From contig NZ_CP145905.1 of the NCBI RefSeq assembly GCF_036894955.1, forward strand, positions 4,358,501 through 4,422,500: 64,000 nt of DNA, written 5' to 3'. A program made the translations under genes and the position numbers. A model generated the notes under the pieces. That model saw only the letters and a list, made by a program, of their open reading frames with translations, had not been told where the DNA came from and searched no databases. How positions within the stretch are numbered: the stretch's first letter is position 1; each line of letters begins with the position of its first letter. Source of the stretch: Paenibacillus sp. KS-LC4. Its GTDB lineage: Bacteria; Bacillota; Bacilli; Paenibacillales; Paenibacillaceae. Positions 16,135 through 23,519 of the stretch are shown piece after piece.

Positions 16135-17358
16135 CTACCCCTCCGAAACCTCTGGCAATTCCGCCTTCATGCGCTGGAACAAAGCAAATATGACCATACT
16201 GCTCAAAATAATAACTATACCCGACCAAAAAAACCAAATCTGTACGCCATACTTATCAACAATAGGCCCTGCTAATGCTAGCCCAATCGGGGAGGAGAGC
16301 ATCATCACGCTTGTGACGAGCGAAATCACGCGCCCGAGCATGGAAGGCTCAAACGCCCTTTGGATCATAGCCATATAAGGCCCATTAAAGAAAGGTGCTG
16401 CCGCCCCCATAAAGAAAGATACGATTACAAAAAGTACAAAAGCCTCCTTGCTAATCACACCGCTCACCACACAGGTCAGACCGATCATACCCAAGCTCAG
16501 GCTCATATACGTAATGTCCTTCCATTTTGATGCGACTACCGAAAGCAATACGCTACCCGCAATCATACCAATGCCAAACATCGCTTCAACGAGGCTTGCA
16601 CTGTAACCCCCACGCCCGAAATGCGACAACGTCATGAAAGGAAACAATGTCGCCAAAGGCATAAAGACGATGCTGAAAATAGCTGTAGCTACCGTAATTA
16701 CAACGATTGGCTTTACTTTAATGAATGCAGCCCAGCCTAGCTTAAACTCCTTGAAAAAGGATGGCGCTTGTGTTATCTCCGGCTTTGGCTGATAAATCTT
16801 CACGAACAATAGCATGACATTGGCAATTAATGCCCCTGCCACATCAAGGAACAACAACGTTCCAAGCGAAGTTGCTGAATAAATAGCTATGCCAAGCGCC
16901 GGTCCGATTACACTGGAAAAGGAATAGACCATCTGCTGCCAGCCCGCTACACGCGTCAACTGATCCTCCGGTGCCATTAAGGGGATCGCAGCTTGAAAAG
17001 CAGGCGCATGGAATGCGGAAGCAGCAGAGCGAACCATTAAAATAACGTATACAAACGCTAGACTCGGCTCGCCAATAAAGAAATACAGGCCTAAAATCAA
17101 ACTAAAAAAGGCAATGGCACTATCGGCTATAATCATCGTCAATTTACGGTTCCAGCGATCCAGCCATACGCCAATAAAGGGCCCTAAAATCGCCTGCGGC
17201 AAAAATCCCGCCAAGCCAGCGATCATTAAAACCGAAGCGGACCCGGTCGTTTGCGTCAGATGCCAAATAACCGAAAATTGTACCATCGAACTCGTCAATA
17301 TGGAAAAGATTTGTCCGCTGAAAATAATCGCGAACGTTTTTTGCCATTTAAGCTGCAT
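16135..17358 (-). CDS. MFS exporter of the macrolide-efflux (Mef) type
   Basis: This is a 12-TM major facilitator protein of 407 residues. The MefA-like signature is clear: an opening WQKTFAIIFSGQIFSILTS, the loop GPFIGVWLDRWNRK after TM2, and AFHAPAFQAAIPLMAPEDQL before TM5. Relatives export macrolides or other hydrophobic compounds by proton antiport; the substrate is not predictable. The in-frame ATG at 17376 is too early: AAGGAG lies nine bases before the ATG at 17356-17358, so I start there. It is monocistronic with its own terminator. Its AT-rich neighbour (RhuM) hints that this spot accepts foreign genes. Confidence 0.87.
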   Translation of the reverse strand: MQLKWQKTFAIIFSGQIFSILTSSMVQFSVIWHLTQTTGSASVLMIAGLAGFLPQAILGPFIGVWLDRWNRKLTMIIADSAIAFFSLILGLYFFIGEPSLAFVYVILMVRSAASAFHAPAFQAAIPLMAPEDQLTRVAGWQQMVYSFSSVIGPALGIAIYSATSLGTLLFLDVAGALIANVMLLFVKIYQPKPEITQAPSFFKEFKLGWAAFIKVKPIVVITVATAIFSIVFMPLATLFPFMTLSHFGRGGYSASLVEAMFGIGMIAGSVLLSVVASKWKDITYMSLSLGMIGLTCVVSGVISKEAFVLFVIVSFFMGAAAPFFNGPYMAMIQRAFEPSMLGRVISLVTSVMMLSSPIGLALAGPIVDKYGVQIWFFWSGIVIILSSMVIFALFQRMKAELPEVSEG

Positions 17359-17514
17359 GGATATAGTCTCCTTCATTCGTTTTGACTATGACATATGCAC
17401 CTTAACTTAACGTAAACGCATCGAATGGGTCAAAAAAGACACCTCCCAAAATTTAGCATTATTATAGCAAATAATAGTGACCCAGAAAAGACAAATTAAC
17501 GGAACGCAAACAAA

Positions 17515-17542
17515 AGCAGCCGGCTCCCATTCGCCGGCTGCT
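17515..17542 (-). terminator. terminator of the spore lipoprotein gene
   Basis: AGCAGCCGGC (17515-17524) pairs perfectly with GCCGGCTGCT (17533-17542); the minus strand continues TTTGTTTG. Confidence 0.85.
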
Positions 17543-17607
17543 GCTAACCATTCCATGCTTTAGCGTGAATCACGCTGAAGGCTTCATGTCCAATTTTTCA
17601 CTAAACG

Positions 17608-18399
17608 TTAGTCGTAAATCATCGGGCTGCTTCTGTGCGCATTCGTGTAATTATCGCGGTCTGTACGGTCAGTCATACTGCGGTAAGTCATGTCGCCATC
17701 ATAACCACGCGATTCGATTTTATTAGCGTTCACCGGGAACAGACGCTCTGCCATAGCATTAAATTCAACCAAGAAGCCTTGGATCGGATGACCATTGCGT
17801 ACATCTGTCATATAGCTGGTCATACGCCCGACAAAATCCGGGTTTGCCGATACGTACACATTGTCCACACCAGGCTTCACCTTTCTGACTTCCTTGGCGA
17901 TTTCGGCTTTAATTTGCTGTGTCAGCGCGTTTTCGCCTGTGCTCATCGTATTCATGCGGCGTTGGTAATTGGAGCCGTCTCGGCCCATATAGCTGGAGTT
18001 TGTGCGGCTCATCAGCTTTTTATCGCCATTTTTAAGGTTGTCCTCAAAGGATACCGCCACATAAGCATTGTTATCGGTCAACATCACATTCGCTGATCTC
18101 ACATTATGCTTATTGACAATGCGCTTTGCAATTTCTTCGCTCATTTCCATTTTATAATTTTTATGACTCCCTACAATATTGTTGCCCCGAATATTTCTGC
18201 CGTTTACGTAGTTTTTCTCATTCATATGATCGTTGGCAAAACGATCATTTAACATTTTGTTGCCATTGGCATCTTCCCTTACCATTTTGGTACGAATGTT
18301 CTTATTACCTAAATCCCCTTGATTGGTTGCACAGCCTGTCAGCATAGCACTAAGCAAGGTCCCCGCAGATAAGACAGCAAGAAAATTCATTTTACGCAT
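17608..18399 (-). CDS. YhcN/YlaJ-family spore lipoprotein
   Basis: This 263-residue protein has a lipoprotein signal: MRKMNFLAVLSAGTLLSAML followed by TGC, the cysteine being the lipidation site. The mature part is Asn- and basic-rich, with the YhcN/YlaJ segments IAKRIVNKHNVRSANVML, AYVAVSFED and VDNVYVSANPDFVGRM. In Bacillus such proteins are made in the forespore and associate with the inner spore membrane, affecting germination. An ATG 39 bases upstream has no ribosome site; GGGAGG lies ten bases before the chosen ATG. Monocistronic, divergent from fabH. Confidence 0.88.
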   Translation of the reverse strand: MRKMNFLAVLSAGTLLSAMLTGCATNQGDLGNKNIRTKMVREDANGNKMLNDRFANDHMNEKNYVNGRNIRGNNIVGSHKNYKMEMSEEIAKRIVNKHNVRSANVMLTDNNAYVAVSFEDNLKNGDKKLMSRTNSSYMGRDGSNYQRRMNTMSTGENALTQQIKAEIAKEVRKVKPGVDNVYVSANPDFVGRMTSYMTDVRNGHPIQGFLVEFNAMAERLFPVNANKIESRGYDGDMTYRSMTDRTDRDNYTNAHRSSPMIYD

Positions 18400-18489
18400 G
18401 TACCGTATTCCTCCCTTGTTGTTACTTGCAGGCCTCATGACCCGCTATTAGGATGGTCGTCCTTGATTGAGACTATGCACGAATTGAAC

Positions 18490-18546
18490 TTGACAAATTG
18501 TATGGGGAGGAGTAATTTATTATCAGGTATTAGCATCTGGTACTAA
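18490..18546 (+). promoter_or_regulatory. fabH promoter with FapR-like operator
   Basis: TTGACA at 18490-18495, 17 bp, TAATTT at 18513-18518. Just downstream, at 18530-18546, lies TTAGCATCTGGTACTAA, which fits the remembered FapR operator (TTAGTA-n5-TACTAA) with one mismatch. FapR represses fatty-acid synthesis genes until malonyl-CoA releases it. The box covers the expected start point, a repressing position. Confidence 0.72.
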
Positions 18547-18567
18547 ATTATGAAGGAGTTGTTTTCA

Positions 18568-19575
18568 ATGACCATTTCCACACTTGTTCATTCCCATGCA
18601 ACAGTAACGGCTATTGGCACTTATGTACCTGATCGCATTTTAAGCAATCAAGATTTGGAGAAGCTTGTCGACACCTCGGATGAATGGATATTGAAGCGCA
18701 CTGGCATCCGTGAGCGACGAATCGCCTCGAAAGAACAATATGCGAGTGATTTAGCCATTGAAGCCGTTCGCGATTTGATCAACCGATATAATAAAACCGT
18801 GCAAGATGTCGACTACATTATCCTAGCTACCTCTACACCGGATTCGTTCGTCCCAAGTGTAGCTTCCCGTGTGCAGGCCTTTTTCGGCATGCAGAACTGC
18901 GGAGCTGCTGATTTGCAAGCCGCATGTGCCGGCTTCACTTCCGCCCTGCAAATGGCAAACGGCCTATTGCTCTCCAAGCTATGCCGCAAAATTTTAATCA
19001 TTGGCACTGAAACCCTTTCGCGTGCTACAGATTATACAGACCGAACAACCTGCATTTTATTCGGCGATGGCGCAGGTGCCATGCTCGTTGAAACGACCGA
19101 TCCCACATCTTCTCCGGGCGACATTCTGGCTTCAAATGCAAGCACCGATGGCGAGCAGGGTCATCAAGTATACCGCAGCAGCCTGGCGCCGCACATTGGC
19201 AGCTTCGAGCTTTCTCAGAACAGCATGCTCGTCCAGAATGGCAAGGAAGTGTACCGATGGGCATTAAGCCGCGTAGCAGCAGGCATTCAAGAACTGCTGG
19301 ACGGCAGCGGGTACACCGCCCAGACGATTGACTGGTTCGTTCCGCACAATGCCAATCAGCGTATAATTGATGCTTTAAGCGAGCGTGTCGGATTTGCTGC
19401 CCAGCAGGCGCTGTCCAGCATTGAGCATTATGGCAATACCTCTGCCGCCTCTATTCCGCTGGCGCTCGATGCAGCCGTTAAAGACGGCAGAGTGCAGCCG
19501 GGACATCTGCTGCTGCTGTACGGCTTTGGCGGCGGACTTACGCAAGCTGGCGTTATTATGCGCTGGTCCATTTAA
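18568..19575 (+). CDS. fabH: beta-ketoacyl-ACP synthase III (FabH)
   Basis: This 335-residue thiolase-fold enzyme starts fatty-acid synthesis by condensing an acyl-CoA with malonyl-ACP. The catalytic Cys120 is in DLQAACAGF, the His in VPHNANQRI and the Asn in HYGNTSAASIP, so the Cys-His-Asn triad is complete. The start TGIRERRI segment is typical. An earlier ATG at 18550 overlaps the AAGGAG; the ATG at 18568 is nine bases after it. It stands alone, without fabF or fabD, like the second FabH of Bacillus, and a FapR-like box sits at its promoter. The preferred primer (branched or straight) cannot be read from sequence. Confidence 0.93.
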   Translation: MTISTLVHSHATVTAIGTYVPDRILSNQDLEKLVDTSDEWILKRTGIRERRIASKEQYASDLAIEAVRDLINRYNKTVQDVDYIILATSTPDSFVPSVASRVQAFFGMQNCGAADLQAACAGFTSALQMANGLLLSKLCRKILIIGTETLSRATDYTDRTTCILFGDGAGAMLVETTDPTSSPGDILASNASTDGEQGHQVYRSSLAPHIGSFELSQNSMLVQNGKEVYRWALSRVAAGIQELLDGSGYTAQTIDWFVPHNANQRIIDALSERVGFAAQQALSSIEHYGNTSAASIPLALDAAVKDGRVQPGHLLLLYGFGGGLTQAGVIMRWSI

Positions 19576-19610
19576 GCCGCCGCAGCCATTGCAGTCTGCC
19601 CCAAGACACA

Positions 19611-20732
19611 TTAAGCAAATAATATGGATAGCATCGCATGCAGCCTATGGGCATAAGTATGCTCGCTCAGCGTGCGATGCATGCCGCGTATCGCAATTTC
19701 CTTGCGTTCATTTTCATGATTCAAATAATAGTCCAGCTTTTCCACCATTTCCTGCGGGGATTCATACGTTACTATTTCTACGCCAGGTGTATAAAAAGAA
19801 GCTATATCCTCCCTCACATCCGTAAGCTGGAGTACGGCGCAGGCAGAAATTTCAAAGGTGCGAGGATTCGGCGAAGAAGCCGTAACCCCAAGACTATTGC
19901 TGTTAAAGGGATCATCGTAAGCCCTGTGCATATTGATGACGATTTTGGAGGCATTATAAGCAAGCGCTGTATCATTCGGGGTCAACCAGTCACCTAGATT
20001 AATGATGGAGCGAAGACTGTCGAAGTCTTTCAGTCGATCCCACCAGATCCCGGATATGAGCGTATCCCTAGAGGCTAGATAGGAAGCTGCCTCATTAAAA
20101 AATTGAATTCTATTCATATAGCCCGAGCCAATAAAGCTAATCTCCTTGCGCTTGCTGCGCTCCGGCTTCATTGGTCTGAATTGGGCAGGCATAGCGCAGA
20201 ATGGCAAATAATGAACCTGCATACAGCCGCGCTCCTGATAGAGCGCCATGCAATTACGATCAAGTGTAAATACGGTATCATAGTGCGGGGCAAGCGTTGA
20301 AGTAATATCTGCATAATACGGGTCATCTGTAAACCAAATAGCTGTGCGAATATTGAGCGCCCGCATAGCATCAATTTGCGCTACATCAAATTGCAGACCA
20401 TCCAGCACAATAACATAATCTGGTCGCACCCGCGCGGCGATTTCTGCTACAGGCTCACCCGTCTTCACGACGGTTAACTGAGCTACCATTCCAGATAAAG
20501 TGTCTTTTACCGCTTCGTCAAGCGGAGAATAAGGCAATCCCTTGCCCGTTGATACGTACATAACATGCACAGGCCAAAAGCCTGTTACCGGCGGAATACG
20601 GCTAATAATCGACTCGCATTGACCAAACCAATAGCCTTCATTCCAGCCTGCTTGATAGCCCTCAGCTCTCCCTAGTTCCAGCTCAGTAGGTGGATTATGC
20701 CTTTTTTGCACAAGCGTTCTCGTTTTAGCCAT
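19611..20732 (-). CDS. CgeB-like glycosyltransferase, second of a pair
   Basis: This 373-residue protein resembles the spore-maturation CgeB / GT-B glycosyltransferase family: segments YVIVLDGLQFDV, RTAIWFTDDPYY, YDTVFTLDRNCMALYQERG, ISFIGSGYMNRI and the C-terminal NPRTFEISACAVLQLTDVRED, where the donor sugar nucleotide should bind. It begins with a basic leader (MAKTRTLVQKRH) and then five glycines at exact four-residue spacing, residues 21, 25, 29, 33 and 37 (GYQAG-WNEG-YWFG). I start at ATG 20730-20732, which has GAGGGAG upstream and overlaps the end of the previous gene by 8 bp; the longer frame reaches far into that gene. It is a paralogue of that gene. A role in adding sugars to the spore surface is inference from CgeB. 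Confidence 0.85.
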   Translation of the reverse strand: MAKTRTLVQKRHNPPTELELGRAEGYQAGWNEGYWFGQCESIISRIPPVTGFWPVHVMYVSTGKGLPYSPLDEAVKDTLSGMVAQLTVVKTGEPVAEIAARVRPDYVIVLDGLQFDVAQIDAMRALNIRTAIWFTDDPYYADITSTLAPHYDTVFTLDRNCMALYQERGCMQVHYLPFCAMPAQFRPMKPERSKRKEISFIGSGYMNRIQFFNEAASYLASRDTLISGIWWDRLKDFDSLRSIINLGDWLTPNDTALAYNASKIVINMHRAYDDPFNSNSLGVTASSPNPRTFEISACAVLQLTDVREDIASFYTPGVEIVTYESPQEMVEKLDYYLNHENERKEIAIRGMHRTLSEHTYAHRLHAMLSILFA

Positions 20733-21843
20733 TCGAGTCTCCCTCTTCCGTAATAAGCTGTAAAAGCTGTACGACACGTGATCTGAATGTATGATCCTTA
20801 AGCGTGCGTCGCAAACCATTAACCGCGATTCGGCTGCGCGCTTCCTCATTTTCTAAATAAAAATCGATTTTGGCTGCAAGCTCCCCCGCATCCTGATACG
20901 TTTCAATTTCCAGTCCCGGCGTGTAATATCGTGGCAAATCCTCGCGAATATCCGTTAACTGAAAGGCTCCGCAAGCGGCGATTTCATATGTTCGGGGATT
21001 GATTGAACGTCCTAGGCTTTGAAAAGCATTAAAATTGTCTGAGCCCATCTCTGTTGTTCGATGCATATTAATGACGATTTTGGCGCTGTTATAATAAGGA
21101 ACCGTCTGTTCAGCACTTAACCAGTCAGTGTTAATAAACGACTGCATCCGTCTGTAAGCTGATAATCGCTCCCACAGCCCTCCTGACAGGAAGATTTTGC
21201 GCCCCTTAGCCAGCAACCCCTCGCTAATGGCATTAAGGAGTTCAATCCGGTTCCAAAATCCTTGTCCAATGAAGCATACATCGCTTGCATACACAGATTC
21301 CGTTCTTTGCGGTCGATATAAGCCGGTATGCACAGCCAGAGGTAAATAATGCACATGGGCGCAGCCAACACTGCGATACAGCTCTAATGTTCCAAGCTCA
21401 TGCGTCAGCACGACATCATAATGCGACGCCGCTATTGCCGTTTCCTCTGTCATGTAAGGATCATCTACGAACCAAACTGCTGTGCGGATGCCCTGCTCCC
21501 TTACCGCGCTGATCTGCTGCAAATGATTGGCTGGAAAAAAATGCAGCCCATTCATCACAAGCACGATGTCGGGGCAAATTGCTGCTGCCTGTTCGGCAAG
21601 CAGCTCCGCATTTCCAATATGAAGCTCGGTTACACTCGCTTGCAGCGCATCAATGAGGCCTGCGTCGATCGCTTCAAAGCCTTGTGGAATATAGAGCAAT
21701 CGCAGTGGGACAGGTACCGGCTCCGGCGGAGGCAAAAGTCCGCTTACCGCTAGACAAGCCCCATCGCGCCAGCCCGTATGAAAGCCCGCTTCATACCCAC
21801 CTTGCTTTAATTGCTTGCGTGAATTATTTTTTCTGACCACCAT
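20725..21843 (-). CDS. CgeB-like glycosyltransferase, first of a pair
   Basis: This 372-residue protein has the same architecture as the next gene: DIVLVMNGLHFF, RTAVWFVDDPYMTEE, YDVVLTHELGTLELYRSVG, VCFIGQGFWNRIELL and NPRTYEIAACGAFQLTDIRED. The N-terminus is basic (VVRKNNSRKQLKQ) and runs into GYEAG-FHTG-WRDG with glycines at residues 16, 20, 24 and 28, the same tetrad motif seen in three other proteins of the locus. Start is uncertain: the ATG at 21841-21843 is chosen, a GTG three codons earlier is possible, and ribosome sites are poor for both. A tandem duplication followed by divergence explains the pair. Function as spore-surface glycosyltransferase is inferred. Confidence 0.83.
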   Translation of the reverse strand: MVVRKNNSRKQLKQGGYEAGFHTGWRDGACLAVSGLLPPPEPVPVPLRLLYIPQGFEAIDAGLIDALQASVTELHIGNAELLAEQAAAICPDIVLVMNGLHFFPANHLQQISAVREQGIRTAVWFVDDPYMTEETAIAASHYDVVLTHELGTLELYRSVGCAHVHYLPLAVHTGLYRPQRTESVYASDVCFIGQGFWNRIELLNAISEGLLAKGRKIFLSGGLWERLSAYRRMQSFINTDWLSAEQTVPYYNSAKIVINMHRTTEMGSDNFNAFQSLGRSINPRTYEIAACGAFQLTDIREDLPRYYTPGLEIETYQDAGELAAKIDFYLENEEARSRIAVNGLRRTLKDHTFRSRVVQLLQLITEEGDSNG

Positions 21844-22029
21844 TTGCTGCACCGCCTTGCTTCTTTTTCAATCGCTGCACAACATGCTTCCATTATTTAT
21901 ATGTCAACATGCACTCGCGCTTAGCGGCACTTGTCCCCGTATAAGAAAAATTGGCGTTTAACCTGCTGCCATCACCAAGATGCTCGTCATATAAGGATAG
22001 AGACACAGCGTGTCATTATGACAACGATC

Positions 22030-22089
22030 AAAAAATAGCCCTTACCCGCAAGATGGCTGAATAGACCATCAAACCGGCAGAGCTATTTT
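22030..22089 (-). terminator. terminator separating the small-protein operon from the CgeB pair
   Basis: On the minus strand GAAAATAGC (22082-22090) pairs with GCTATTTT (22032-22039), followed by TTTTTGATCG. The CgeB pair beyond it must have its own promoter in 21844-22029; I see no clear sigma-K match there, only a TTGACA at about 21906-21911 with a poor -10. Confidence 0.6.
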
Positions 22090-22145
22090 CTGAAAAATAT
22101 TTGCAGCCCTCTCTGGCAAAGCTTGCATGAAGCGTTACGTGCTGG

Positions 22146-22430
22146 CTATGGTGCCTGCTCATACGCGAGCTGATGCCCATCTTCAAAGCCTTTCGCAAAG
22201 CCGGCATTATAGCCCATGTTATACGTTTGATTGAAGCCCTCGTCAAAGGTCTCTGTCCCGATCTCGCGACTTCTCGTCACTTTCCTGCGACGGCGCATTG
22301 ATGATGCGCCCCCTCTTTTGGAACCTCTAGCTCTGCGTGTTCGCGTGCGTTTTGGACGCCGGGTTATAGCTTTCTTAGTAGAACGCTTCTTGGCTCGTTT
22401 ACGAGCGGACACGCGTTTTTTTATACTCAA
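22146..22430 (-). CDS. small basic protein with C-terminal aromatic-x-x-Gly tetrads
   Basis: This is a 94-residue protein of unknown family. The first two thirds are extremely Arg/Lys-rich (for example KKRVSARKRAKKRSTKK and SSMRRRRKVTR), reminiscent of nucleic-acid- or polyanion-binding tails. The last third is a run of tetrads: YNMG, YNAG, FAKG, FEDG. The same tetrads occur near the N-termini of both CgeB-like enzymes and one GT2 enzyme. I start it at the TTG 22428-22430, which overlaps the previous stop (TTGA) and has AGGGGG eight bases upstream; the longer frame from a GTG at 22463 would overlap the previous gene by 37 bp. It may be an adaptor binding the tetrads of the enzymes, which is speculation. 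Confidence 0.7.
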   Translation of the reverse strand: MSIKKRVSARKRAKKRSTKKAITRRPKRTRTRRARGSKRGGASSMRRRRKVTRSREIGTETFDEGFNQTYNMGYNAGFAKGFEDGHQLAYEQAP

Positions 22431-22738
22431 TTCCAATTCCCCCTGTTCACTTGCGGGTGCCACCGCACCTGCTTTCCTCGCACCTTGTTATGGAGCCAAG
22501 GCTCGGGCGGCTTGCCCGTCCTTACCCGATAACTGCGCACCGGCCAGCCTGTCACGCTCTCAGCTAACTGCGCCTGCATGTTCGTCAATATACGTACATT
22601 TTCGCCAATTCGCTTGGCGGTTTGCGGGGCGAGCTCGGCAACATCAGCTACGCTGTTCAAAATGCGGGCAAGCGCGTGCTGGCTGCGCGCAATCGAAGAA
22701 AGCACCTCCAACTTAACCTCGCGCTCGCGGCGCACCAT
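22427..22738 (-). CDS. small helical protein of the spore-surface locus
   Basis: This is a protein of about 103 residues that I do not recognise. Residues 1-60 form an amphipathic helix pair (REREVKLEVLSSIARSQHAL, then VADVAELAPQTAKRIGENV); the C-terminal 40 residues are basic with Trp and Pro (WPVRSYRVRTGKPPEPWLH). There is no signal peptide. A TTG at 22747 overlapping the previous TGA is an alternative start; the ATG at 22736-22738 is chosen. It lies between two other small helical genes with stop/start contact on both sides, so these are translated together. Confidence 0.7.
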   Translation of the reverse strand: MVRREREVKLEVLSSIARSQHALARILNSVADVAELAPQTAKRIGENVRILTNMQAQLAESVTGWPVRSYRVRTGKPPEPWLHNKVRGKQVRWHPQVNRGNWN

Positions 22739-22743
22739 TTCCC

Positions 22744-23079
22744 TCAATTCCCGCCACCGAATCCGCCGCCAAAGTGAAATTCCGAGCCGGAGGAATGGCT
22801 ATCCTCGCCTTCCTTCTGCAATACGGCTTTGAGCACGGATACAATGCCTTGGCTCATTTTGTTAATGCCCTCAATCGTCTCAACCATCTGGTCATGTACA
22901 CCTAGCGTCTGCTTAAGCTGCGTCTGGTCGCCTGGAAAAGTGCCCGTGTGAATATGATTGCATATCCAGTTACGGGCCTTCTCCGCTTCCTGCGCCTTCG
23001 CCTCCAAAATTAGCGCCACGTTCCACTGCATATTGGCTGTAGCGCCCAACATGCGCATATAGGCTTGCTCTCGGTCCAT
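22744..23079 (-). CDS. small helical protein with Gly-rich tail
   Basis: This 111-residue protein is soluble and mostly helical (YMRMLGATANMQWNVALILE, then QMVETIEGINKMSQGIVSVL), ending in a glycine-rich tail SEFHFGGGFGGGN of the sort seen in coat-associated proteins. It has two internal features of note: a Cys in ARNWICNHIHTG and no membrane segment. GGGGAG lies eight bases before the ATG. It starts 25 bp after the upstream 95-residue gene and is in contact with the next gene. I cannot name a family. The position within a glycosyltransferase operon suggests a structural or adaptor role. Confidence 0.72.
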   Translation of the reverse strand: MDREQAYMRMLGATANMQWNVALILEAKAQEAEKARNWICNHIHTGTFPGDQTQLKQTLGVHDQMVETIEGINKMSQGIVSVLKAVLQKEGEDSHSSGSEFHFGGGFGGGN

Positions 23080-23104
23080 GACATGCGCTCCCCTTTTCGC
23101 TTCG

Positions 23105-23392
23105 TCATTCTTCCTCGCCTGGGTTCAGCTCTTTTATCGTATAAGACAGTTGAGATGCCAGCGTCTCTTGCAGCTCAGCCATGCTGTTTAAATAAGCAAT
23201 TACACTGCCCAGCAGCGCCTGCGATTCCCCAAGCAGATCGTCCACGCCGCCCAAATTCGGCCCATGATCAGGGAGGCTTTTCACAATTTCGGCCATTCGT
23301 ACCGTGACATGGCGCTTTGCTTCCAGCACACGTGCCATCTGGCTGTTGGAATGGGATAAATGCTCAATAATTTCGGTTACGATATGCTGCAT
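23105..23392 (-). CDS. small coiled-coil protein of the spore-surface locus
   Basis: This protein of about 95 residues is helical throughout with heptad-like spacing (HIVTEIIEHLSHSNSQMARV, then QALLGSVIAYLNSMAELQET) and an acidic end (NPGEEE). It resembles its two downstream neighbours in size and helical character; the three may be distant relatives or partners. The ATG at 23390-23392 is chosen because AAGGAGG lies ten bases upstream; the ATG nine bases earlier is only one base from that site. A 127-bp gap separates it from the GT2 gene upstream and could hold a promoter. No known family recognised. Confidence 0.72.
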   Translation of the reverse strand: MQHIVTEIIEHLSHSNSQMARVLEAKRHVTVRMAEIVKSLPDHGPNLGGVDDLLGESQALLGSVIAYLNSMAELQETLASQLSYTIKELNPGEEE

Positions 23393-23519
23393 GGCCAACA
23401 TTCCTCCTTCGAGCTATGGCTTGGCCCTGTGCCGCCACTTGTATAGGTGCAGCTATTTACAGCATATGCACGGCGGTACACAGTGATACTTGGCGCTGAA
23501 CAGCGGCTTGATAACCCTT

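Noticed and set aside
21853-22029. Sigma-K promoter for the CgeB-like pair
   Set aside because: CATATAAAT resembles a -10 but no AC lies at the right distance; a TTGACA there has only a poor -10. I do not claim a promoter.
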